NCBI RefSeq assembly: GCF_905163445.1 | Contig: NC_053197.1 | Coordinates: 7,378,001-7,442,000 of the forward strand | Length of the DNA: 64,000 nucleotides | Reading direction: 5' to 3' | DNA from: Pararge aegeria | Taxonomy: Eukaryota; Arthropoda; Insecta; Lepidoptera; Nymphalidae | Shown: positions 23,901-35,900 of the stretch, in pieces | Layout: the number at the start of each line of letters is the position of its first letter | Position numbering within the stretch: position 1 is the stretch's first letter | Program-made: the position numbers and the translations under genes | Notes under the pieces: model-generated | The model's input: the letters and a program-made list of their open reading frames with translations, nothing else | Database searches by the model: none | Told to the model about the DNA's origin: nothing

Positions 23901-26900
23901 CACTCCTAGACGGAAAATTGGGGACTCGAGATTCCGTGTGTCTCGGGCCCTCAACATTGTTACCCTCTTTGGGCCTGGACCGGCTTTTTCCTTTTGATCG
24001 GATCCTGCCTCATCCTATAATTGCCCTACTACTGGAAGCTGATCTCCTCTCTCATGGTAGAGAGGTTTTCGAGCTTATTACATGTGATTTTAAACGGGAC
24101 CGTCGCGTCGTCTTAACGTGCTCTTCTAGGCACGGGAATTAGCAGTGCCATATTTTTTAGTTAAATAGGAATAAGAGCAGTATAGCTTCTGATTTTATTT
24201 TAGACTTAATATCCATTGTTTTACATAATTAATCCTGTACTTGAATAGGAATGTACTTGACCATAATAAGTAAGGCCGTGAGAATTTTCAGTCTAACAAT
24301 CTCCTATTATCCAACAAAAAATGGTTAGCTAACCATGATGGTTCATAGTGGTCAGAGTAAGTGGAATGGTGTTGTTCGAGGCCTCATGGTCGAATAATGA
24401 CTACTGAATCATTCATCAGAAAACAATAAATCTATATATAATATATAATGAAAATGGTCTTCGTTTGAAATTTTTCCTAGATGGTTTATGGCTATCTATT
24501 TTTTGAATTCCAACATTCCTTCATTTTTTTATTGCTGTTTTACTTTTATGAACATTTATCCCGCTAATAAAAACAAAAGATAAGCATTTTCTCTTGATTC
24601 TTTTGTTTTCATGGATTTCAACAGAGTGTATTAAACGGATTATGGTTTTTTACATTCAGCTAAGAATCTACTCACGGTAGTGGAGAACGGCTGGACCAAT
24701 TGGGCTTTTTTTTATCTTCAGAATTGTCAGGAGAAAGTTTTGTATGTAAGAATATTTTAAAAAAGCCCGATAAAAAGTTAAAAATTTCGATGATAATCGA
24801 AGAATTCCCATCTATATAGTCACTCACCACGAAATTTCGGGAACCATAAGACTTAGAAACGTGAAACTTGGTAGGAATATCACTTTTGCTATGTAGAGGT
24901 CAGCTATGAATAGATTTTAAGAAATTCATTCCCCAAAGGGGATTGCGGGGGCGTTAACAATGAACAATTCCCGTTTTTAAACTATAGCTTCTATAGACTT
25001 CAAATTTGGTAGGAATCTTCTGTAAGAGGTGTAGAAATAGGCTATGAACGAATTTTACGATAGCTCCCCCCACAGGGGGTTGCGGGGGTGGGTATTAACA
25101 ATTAATATTTTTAATTTTCCAGCTAAAGCTCCTACAAGCTCCAAATTTTGTAGGAATTTTCTATAAGTGATGTAAAAATGATTTATGAACAAATTTTACG
25201 ATATCCCACCCCAAAGAAGATTGCGGGGGCGTTAACAATGAAAATTTTCAATTTCCAAGGGATAGCTTCTATAGACTCCAAATTTAGTGAGAGTGTTCTA
25301 TATGTAATATAAAAATGATCTTCGAGCGGATTTTACAATGAATCACCTCCAATAAGGTTCGCGGGGGTGGGTGTTATCAATAAAAAATTTCAATTTCGAA
25401 ATATAGCTTCTAAAAATTCTAAATATGGAAGAAATCTTTTATTATTCACATAAAGAACATCTCAAAATGGATTTCAATAAAGTCTACTTCCGACAGGAAT
25501 TGCGGGGGTGGGTGTTAAAATCTAAAATTTTATTTCTAACCTGTAACTTCTACAGACTCCAAATTTGGTGGGGATCTTCGTGTATGTAGGGATATTCGTG
25601 TATTTCCTTACAACATTCCTTACATCGTCTTTTTGGCAGCGGAGAAAAAGTCATTGAGAGGTTTCAAAAACTTAACTTTACATGTAGCTATCCAATCAAC
25701 GGACTAAGAATTTTACATTCATTTTACTTTTGCAGACTACATAACTGACGAATTCTTTTATTGCGGGATCGCGGAAATGTAACAGATTAAAATGAATGCA
25801 TTTTCCAAGCACATGAGATGTGGAAAAGAAATTTAGTTACTTATTCCAATAGAATTCATAAAAAAACATGCACAATTAATTTTCTATAAAAAATTGATGT
25901 CACGGAGAAAATTTTAGTTAACAGAAAATTCGGCGCACTTGAACCTAGACAGATTTCAACTTCACATATGAGACTTGCAATGACTTTAACTTAAACTTTC
26001 AATGCTCATTTCAAATTTTTTTCTTCATGTCAATTATTATTAATTTTTGGAAGAAAGGCACGGAAATGTTATAATGATTGCACATTGAAAGTTACAATGA
26101 ATATTAGTGAGAAAAATCACCTGGATGAAAGATACAGGCTAAATCGATGGAATTTGGAATTTGAGTAAGTCTAAACAATATCGATGCTAACAGTTCTATC
26201 CGCGGGGCCTATTTATGTTCATACAAAAATAAAAAAAGAGGAGAATAATAAAAATATGAAAAAAATAAATAAAAATGAAACATAAAATGTAATTTATTTC
26301 CTTTTTCAATTCGCCTAGCGAAGCGGGCGGGAATCGGCTAGTGTATTATATAAATAAATTGAAATAAAAATGTGCTCCGCCTTATGTGCTATTCTTTAAT
26401 GTGAACAAATAAATTTTCATTTAATTTTTATTTTCATTTTCATTTTGATTTTCATTTCAATTTTCATATCGTTTCATATCAGTGTAAAGTGGTGGTCATA
26501 TAATTAAGAACGCATATATAGAAACTAAGAAGTATACTTTTAACAAATTGCATGTATTATTATTGCATTACTCTCGGTATCGCAAAACTGTCCCATACTA
26601 GCGGTATATTCGTTGATACACATGATAGGCTAAAGAATAAATAGATAAACTTTTTACATTCGATCTGAACCTAATATTAGGTACTACTCACGGGCTGGTG
26701 ACATAAAAAATAACGCTCCTGTAGTTTATTTTTTTATTTTTAAAGTTGCCTATAATTCATTGACTCAGGATCTTGACAGACCCTTTTTAAAAAAATTCAG
26801 AGAGGCATGGGATTTGTGACACTAAAACGAGTGTTATAAGGTCCATTTAACTTTGACAATACAGAGTTTAATTTTCTTAAACTACTTCTCGATTGATACA

Positions 26901-29900
26901 TATCTAATTCATCTGATTAGATAGAAAAAAATGTGTATTTAAAAAATATATATAAAACTATAGCTGTTCTCCGCGACTACGTTTACGTTCCATCGGATGC
27001 TTTCATTCCCCGGAGTAAAATGTAGCCTGCGGCACTGCTGATTAATGTAGCTTAATCATGGTAAAAGAACTATTAAAATCGGAAACTTTATGTTTCCTGT
27101 AATCATTGTTTATGAATTAAATTCATATAAAATATTTTGTTTGGTTGAGACTAGGGTTCATGATTTCTCGAGCTTTTCAATTTCTCGGGTCTCGAGAATT
27201 TTCGAGGCTAATTTCTCGAGTCTTCTTGGGGTTGTCGAGAAATTTACATTCACGTACGTTTTCTCATATTATTCGGTTCAAATAACGAAAACAAATTCAG
27301 TGGTTTTTCTCTCAAATAAAAGTATCAAATTAATCATAAAACTTTTATTTGTAACTTATATTTTACTTTTTTTTCGTATGCTAATCTATTCAATGTTATG
27401 AGAATTGCCTGAAAATAAAGAACCATCTACCATCTAAAACTTTTATTGATTATGTTCAAAAATATTAATCTTAATAAGCTAATTAACTTTTTAAATCAAA
27501 ATACAGAAATAATATTATTTAAACTTATAATTATAATGACAGCACCATTTTTGGCTGGTTATTTAGAACTTATGAACAAAATTAGCTTCTATTAAACTAA
27601 ACAGAAAATCAACATGAAATAAAACGTTAATATCTTAACTTATAATTAAATTACAATCACAGCACCATTTTTGGCTGGTTATTTAGAACTTTTAAACAAA
27701 AATAGCTTCTATTAAACTAAACAAAAAATCAACATGAAAGAAAACGTTAATATCTATAACGAAACATGATTTCTCGAGTTCTCGACTTTTCTCGAGCTTG
27801 ATTTCCCGGGAACAAAGCCCAACGATTTCCCGGGAATTCTCGGCTCGAGAATTCCCGGGAATGAACCCTAGTTGAGACACTGATAACTGGACAAAATAAA
27901 AGGAAAAAATAATAAATAACCAAGGTGTTCTTAGTCAAAATAATTAAATTAAATTGCAGTTCGCGAAAAGTGAATTCATTAAAAACCTAATTTAGACATT
28001 TATCTTAATCTCGGTAAAGAAAAATAATTTTCTAAGACACGAGACCTTGGTAGACGGATTGGCTTAAAACTAGGTTGTACCTACTTAGCTATAGGTAAAG
28101 ATAAATAGTAAATCTGTAACAATAGTTCAAAAAAAATCTGCTAATAAGGGAAGTGAACCGTTGAGAAAATAAAAAAAAAGCTTGGAATTGTTTTCCTTAG
28201 TGCGATTTAAGACATTTGATTTATATCTTTTTACCTCAATTTTACAAATTCGAAGAACCTCGATAAATTAAACACTGCTCCAAATTCTTACTCTAGTTAA
28301 CTCGGCTAATAAACGTTGTAAAGCTTATACCTAGTTACGCTAAGTTTAGTCCTCTTTTTTCGTATGTCAAATTACTGATGACAGATAAAGAGAAACATAG
28401 TATAACTCATCTCCAGCTATACAACTTTTATTAATAATGCCCTAAATTATATATGTAGGTATACAAGGTCATGGAAAGAGTGTATATACTAATTACTAGT
28501 AAGTGTCGACGTTGTGCCGATTAATAGTTTCACGAATACACGATTCATGGAAATTATTATCAGTAGGTAGCTAATGTACCTACCTATAGTTTGTTTTTTA
28601 CATTTGATGTGAAATCCGTTTATGGATACATACCTATTACCTACGTAGGTACTAACCAATAGCTTAACAAAAGAAAATGATCAACCGTAAGGTAACTAAT
28701 TTTAATGATTTAAGATTACATTGACACGTACTTGTATGTGCGTGTAAATGTCTGTCTTACATTTTTCTGGTACCTTAATTTTTTTTATGTTTCCATAGTG
28801 ATCCATCACCCCATTTTAAAAAATTTACCAAATTTATAAAAAGATGAGGGACGAACTTTTTTAATTATCATGACTACCTACGATATGCTATAACCCATCA
28901 GCATAGAACATACTTAAAAATTTAACAAACTTAACTCTTAGGTACTTAAAATTCACTGACACTATTGAAAGGATGGCACCATTGCGTCATTCGCCAAAAT
29001 AGGGTGAGGTACCATTCAAGCCGAATATTATCTATTCTTTGCCCGTACCATAGATACAAAATATTTGTCTTTGCCCATAAATAGGTGCAGATCAAGGTAT
29101 GCATTAGTTCCAACAATGTTTTCGCATAACTTTTTATTAAGATTTTTTGAGAAGGAAGTTTTAAAAAGAAGCTGTGCTAGCCCCGCCCCAGTGGTTAGGA
29201 ATTCGATCTTACTTTCGGCATACCGAGATCGATACTCGGCATTCACCATTAAGTTATCGAAGTGCCATCCTCTGTTTATCAACCTGAAAGCAGCCTCGTT
29301 TGCCTGTAACCGACAACTTTGATCTTAAATGGGAGCACGGCCGCAGAAATAAGCATGGCGGTAGTACTTATCGGAAATCTGTCACAATAGAGTCCAACTA
29401 CATCAAATCTCACTCAATTCCTTAAGTATCAAAATGACTCCGTCGTACAAAATGGGTTGCCAATTAGTCTAATATCAAAGTGCCTTGGTCGTAATTCCTC
29501 ACATATTATAAAACAAAGTCACCTTCCGCGTCTGTTTGGCAGTCTGTGCGCGAAAAACTCAAAAACTACCGAACGGATTTTTATACGGTTTTTACTAATG
29601 GACAGATTAATGAGGAAGGTTTTAGTCTACTTATGATTCGTTATGTTGACGGCGTGAGTCGTGAAAATGATTAATGATATATAATAATAATGTAGGTACC
29701 TACTACTTGAAACATCAATAAATCATCATTGCCGACTAAAAGTCCAAGAGGCTATATGTCCAACTGTTACAGTTAAGTCACAATCAATCAGAACAATGGT
29801 ACAATCGAAAGATAATGACATTCCTATCATAACATTAACAAATATCCAAATACTTCATTTTATAATTAAGATTGATTATGTACTTTTAAATAGCGCCTTA

Positions 29901-32900
29901 AATTATTCAAATTGGACCTATCGTTTAGAAGTTACGACGGAATATACAAATGCTAAAAGTAGGAAAAATACCGCGGTGTAAGCCAATTGAAGATTTTTTG
30001 TTTGTTTGATTGAACTCAATAAATAGACTCCAAAACTACTGGACAGATTTTAACTATTTTTTTTACCAACAGAAAACTTTTTTAAAATAAATTAGAGATT
30101 TGCCCAAAGTAGCAACATCTTGCCTATGAAATTCTCTATTTGGCGTGTGCTGAGAAAACTATTAATGGTGAAAAAAAATTACGTATTAGGTACATTGTTT
30201 TTGAGTATTAATGAGTAGTTTAACAATTCATTAATACTGAGAAACAAACCCAAAGAAAACTGACGGTTTCCGGGCAATTTGTGAAACACGCGGACGAAGT
30301 CACTTGCGGACGAAGTCAGTATAGGCAACATTAGTATAATTATAAAATGTAAGTTTGCGATAGTGGCTCCACTACTAATATCAGCTAGGCTATATAACCT
30401 ACCTATCAGACCACCTTCCTACGGCATTTATTATAATTCCCCTGCAATCTTTTGTTACAAATTTTATAGGGTACAATATAATTAAATACCTTTATCTTTA
30501 GATGATTTAAATGCTTTTTCAGGTGGTGGCAGCGGCCGGCCTCGTTTCAACAGTTCTGCCTCGGGTCCGGATCCTATCTGAGGCGGTCGCGCAAGAGGCT
30601 GTCATGATTGCTATGTATCATTTCTACTTCCTGATCATCGCAGAGTGCGGCGGCACGAATCAACTTGTTAGGTAACTATCTATACACATTTATTGAAAAC
30701 TAGCGGAACCCCGCGACTTCGTTCGCGTATAAGTCAATCGAGAAGCTAGAATATATCTGATGCTAACATCATAATCATCGTGGCTAGCTATGTACCTACT
30801 ATTATTTTACGTAGTATACTGAGTTAGTAAGTTGTCATTATTTTACTTGATACATACAAACATACATCCATCCATACATCCATCCATACATCCATCCACA
30901 TTTATATTTTTAGTAGGATGGTACGCATGCATTCGATCGTTGTTCCATATGCCTTGCGACTTACAGTTATTTGTGAAGAGTTATGTTCTTTATCTCCGAA
31001 TATTTATCAGATCCTTATTAAAATAAGACCATACATGTTTGATAGTACACACTTTCAAATAAAAAAAGAATTATTAAAATCGGTTCAAATTTAACGGAGC
31101 TATGAAGTAAAAATTTTCATCCCATTTCCCGGAGGAAAGTTATTTTTTATCAGGATAAGAAGTATCCTATATGTGGAACCGGAATATCAACTACCACTAT
31201 ATCAAATTTTATTTAAATCTGTTCAGTAGTTTTCATGTGATGGACGGACAGACGGACAGGCAGACAGACAGACAGACAAAAATTAAATAAAAATCTGTTT
31301 TGGACTCCAGTATCGATTATAAAGCATCCCCCGGTCGAAATTTTCAAAATATATTAAATGTACAGAAATCTTCCAGTTACAGTTTTGTTATGAGTATAGA
31401 TTATGAAACATCTGTGCCGTGTGTTGGCGCTAGATTTGAATACAGTGGTTACCACCCCTCCTCAAATTCAATTTATACCCTATATTATATATTAATTATG
31501 TACACTAAAATTCAGGGGTTAATTAAATTATAAATTTATATTTAATTAATGAATAATGAGAGGTTGTGTAGGCTAAATATGACAAATATCCGCCTACAAA
31601 TAGGTAAGCGAGGTATTGAAAGGGTCTGTATCGTTACGTAATTTATTAATGTCCAAAAACATTACCGGTCCACTACAGCGCACGGGTCTCCTCCCACAAT
31701 AAGAACCGGTTAAGGCCGTAGTCCACCACGCTGGCCCAGTGCGGATCAGTGGACTGATCACACCTTTGAAAACATAATGGCGAACTCTAAAGTATGCAGG
31801 TTTTCCCACGATGTGTTCCTTCACCGTTGAAGCAAGTGATATTTTAATTGCTTAAAACGCACATAACTTAGGAATCTTAGAGGTTTTCTAAACCGGGGTT
31901 CGAATCGCCCCTAAAGTGAAGTCAAAGTCCTACCCACTGTGTTATCACCGCTTCACGTCCGACGCACTAGAAGTAATTTACTTCCCCGTTTCTAAAACGA
32001 ACCGCAAAGATCTATTCTTTATTTTACAGAAAATCTGAAGAATCGCACTTGGAGACACGGGTTCTTCCGTGCTGTTGCTGGCCATGTTGTGTGCTGCCGA
32101 GGCCTCGGGTTCAGCAGTAAGTGGATCAAAATATTCCATATTCCATATCCCTCAGTGCAGTGCCTAATTGAAAGCAAGCGCGGGGCCCGTAGCAAATTCT
32201 TTAAAAGAGCCCTTGATCTGCTATGGGTTCTTAAGTATAAAGTGGTAAAAATACAATTCAGTACTCAATACATATCTTTTCAATACTCAATGCCTATAAA
32301 CGTATCTTAAATACAATACGTATTTGCTATCTATAGGTTACAATTTTGTGGGTAATTCATAGTGTAGTAAATTTCTATAGGCGATGTCTGTGTGCGCGTG
32401 CGTGTGTGTCTGTCAGTCAGTCAGTCAGGTAGAGAAGAGCGGTATTAAATATGCAGGGCCCCGTTTCGCGCGGGGCCCGTAGCAATTGCTAATCCTGCTA
32501 CGTGGTTAATCCGGCACTGCCTCAGTGTCAGTCTGCTCAGTTGATCAGAATACAGTTGTCACCAGCCTTCCTCTTTCCGCGGGTGTCGTATGAGGCGACT
32601 AAGGGAGTTCGGCAGAAAACGGCAGCGTCCTCTGTGCTGCTACTACCATCAAAGCAAAACATCAACCCGTCTGCCCACCGTGGTGATTAAGGGCAACCTC
32701 CTCTCGGGAGAGCCGTTGAGTCCATTGGAAGGGGCGTTTTGAACGGGGTTTTTGGGTTATATAGGCTGAGATAGCGATCGCCTCGCCAATCCTAACTAGT
32801 CTAATTAAATTATAAATGCTGTTTGCTTGTTTGTTTGTTTGTTTGTCCTTGACGACCTAGCCAATCAACTAAACATAGGTATTAGCTACCTATGTCATAG

Positions 32901-35900
32901 GCTATTTTTGACATAGGTAGAGTTAGTCGAAAAGACGAAGGGTAACAGAGGCTACTTTTTATCCCAGAAAAACTAACGGTTCTCACGGGATTTTAAAAAT
33001 CGAACCGAAAACCGAAATGAATGCGGGCAGCAGCGAGCAGCTAGCGGGCTATTCCATAACTTAAAAAAAAAAATTACAAACACTACCTAGACTAGTAAGT
33101 AACTAGTATAATTATTGTACTTTACTAATAATTAATATAACATCATGCGATAGCATCTACATTTCATGCTCCTTTCATTGTTCATTAACTTTACATCACA
33201 CTTTCGTGATATCATGAAAGGTCAAGGATAAATAAAAGGCGTTTTAACTAAAGTAATGGAAAAATAATGACACCTTATGCTGTTCGGATATTACAGCACG
33301 CACCTCGCGCTTCGCAAACAACTTTTGTAGTAAGTTCTTACTTAAATAGCAAACAACACATTGCTGAATATTGAAGATCTCTGATCTATATGTGACCAAA
33401 CGAAAAAAATATCGGTAGAAATTGATTTATCGACATAGCATAATATTAACGCATCAATAGGAGGTACGAAATCTAATACGTTCTTTAGGACTTACCCAAA
33501 CTGAAGCTGCTTCAGTTTGGGTAACTCCTAAAAGAGCTTAAACAGAATGTAATTTGGAAATTCCCTTAAAACACCTATTTCTTTCTGGCTACGATGTTGA
33601 TGGCTGAAAGTTATCGAGATGTCATCACACAAAGTGCACAGTAACGGTGCGTAGTGTAGTTTCTGTTGACTTCATCATTATCAACCGATTATCGGCCCAC
33701 TACAGGGCACTGGTCTCTGAGAAATAATATAAAAGAATGGGTTAGGCCGTGATGTCTTCATATGCCTTTTGGGAACATTATGGAGAATTTTCAGGCGAGC
33801 AGGCATCCTCACGACGTTTTCCTTCACCATTATAGCGAGTGATATTTAAATTCCTTAAATGAAAGACTCCGAATAGTTAGTTGCGTATTGCGGGAATCAA
33901 CGAACAAACTTAGAGGCATAGAAAAGGTCTGTGCAGTATGCCATTGACACGTACGAACGCTTTGCTTCCTCGTTTCTAATGCGCACCGCAAAGATTGGAA
34001 TGCCTTCCCTTCTACATATAATATGGGTTCAAAAAAAGAGTTATCTTTTCTAATATAATACTCATCGTATTCTTAACTCAACCACGCCAAAATAACTGGA
34101 CGGATCTGGACGAAATTTAGCACACAGATAGAAATAGGCTGCTTTTTATTCCGGAAAAATGTACGGTTCCCGTGGGATAGACAAGAGATCGACACATCGT
34201 TTTCTTAGTTCAAGGGCCCGAGAACAAAAAATCCCTGCCTGCACCTCACATCAAAATTTCCGCGCAAACAAAGTTTCGGGCATCAATTAGTTACAGTTAT
34301 ATAACTGAGGCAGATAAGTAGTAGGTAATGTATTAAATCATTGGTCTGAAGGTGAGGCATATTTCATAAAATTGTTGCAGTGTCTTGAGCGATCTGTACG
34401 ATGTGTGCAATGTGCGATCACCTAAATAATTTGATATAACAACCTGTTAGTCTGTCGAAGACTTAAATCATAATGACAAACTAAACAAGCTTTAATGGAG
34501 CTGCAATGTTAGCAGCAATTTCTTTGATGTAAGTAATAGTCAACGAACCATTATTATAAGGTATTAATTCCTCAGGCTTTTATCTTGATTATTTTCAAGA
34601 AATCGTTTTTTTACCAACTACAATGGCAAGCTATTTATAGCTGTATATTAAATCAGGGATAATATCCAATACACCTATATTATGGTGCCTTTTAGTTTTA
34701 TGCTATGTTTCGAACTATGCTTTTGTAGATGTATTATGTAAGGAGATGCTTGCTTAGGATGATGGGCTGGGCTAAGTATATGAGCCGAGTGGAAACTCAC
34801 TTGGCTTCGTAGTGTAGGTTTGAACTGGCTCATTGCTAAGATGCCTATCATATCTCCGGAGAAAAAGCACCCTATCATAATTTTAGATTGTAGAACTATT
34901 TATTGTAAGGAATAGCAATGCAAGACATAAATTAAATTTCCAACAATTACAAGTAATTTAGTAATGGGAAATTAGAGGGGCAGGTCCCTACGAGCTATGG
35001 CAACACTCATTACCAATGGTTACTTACTTTAAGCGAGTTTTCATAAAATGACTTCAATTCGTGATCTATTTCTGCGTAAAAGAACATAAAAACAGACAAA
35101 TCACTAAATATACCTTTGCATTTCTAATATTATAAGGGGTACCGTACTTGTTCATGTTCTCAAAATCTTTCGGAAATATCTCGTCCTGTAACCGGCTAGA
35201 AATATATCATACAGGAAATGGTACATTAATTTTGGATGATTGAGACTTAACTTTTGGGCGAGGACAAGGTTAAAGAAGAACCTATCCATAAAAAAATCTG
35301 TAGTTCTGAATCTGAGTTTTTGCGTAAAAGACCAACTATATACACAGTAATATAATGTACCTACGTAATACGCATAGATAAACCACATCAGACCTCCTTG
35401 TCAAACAAGCTCCATGGGGTTGCGTCACTTTTTACAGATTTCCCATATATCTATCGGCTTCATTATCAGATCAGCTGTATGTTCTAAAAGAATTGTACTG
35501 TCATCAGATTTCTATACTTACGCATGAAAGAATTCAGCGAAAAGATTTCGCGGGGAAGATTTTAAAATTTAAATTGCAAGATTTTTATTACAGACAGAAA
35601 GACATAAAAGCATCGATATAAATCTACATAAAAGTTTGTAAAAACGCACACTTTATATGGTCTTTTTTTTTTTTGCAGGAAGAGTTTAACCTGGTTGCGA
35701 TATCTGGTGCTGCAGATGCCTGTAATCCAAGGGATTCTGTATCTCATCGTACTTGTATTGTGGGCTGAAGATATGGTATGTACATAGTAGATATTCGATT
35801 AGATAACGCTGCACGATTGTTAATATTTATTCAAACAGTATTTTGTTAACTATTATATCAGTGATACATAATTGCATTTACATTATTTTCATGTTAATAT

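Larger units (their letters stand above)
21795..30522 (+). other. Intron 2 of the OST-alpha-like gene
   Basis: 8.7 kb, the longest intron, with the exon-2 copy, a SINE, a 1.9-kb Helitron, a hAT MITE and further repeats, listed separately. 22130-23839, 26342-27143 and 27879-29170 hold nothing I can name beyond AT-rich DNA. Confidence 0.75.

Noticed and set aside
24830..25600. CRISPR-like array
   Set aside because: Units are ~140 bp and repeated along their whole length, with no constant repeat plus variable spacer, and the context is a eukaryotic Helitron.
29175..29260. tRNA gene
   Set aside because: A- and B-box-like blocks are present, but acceptor and anticodon arms do not pair; better read as a SINE head.
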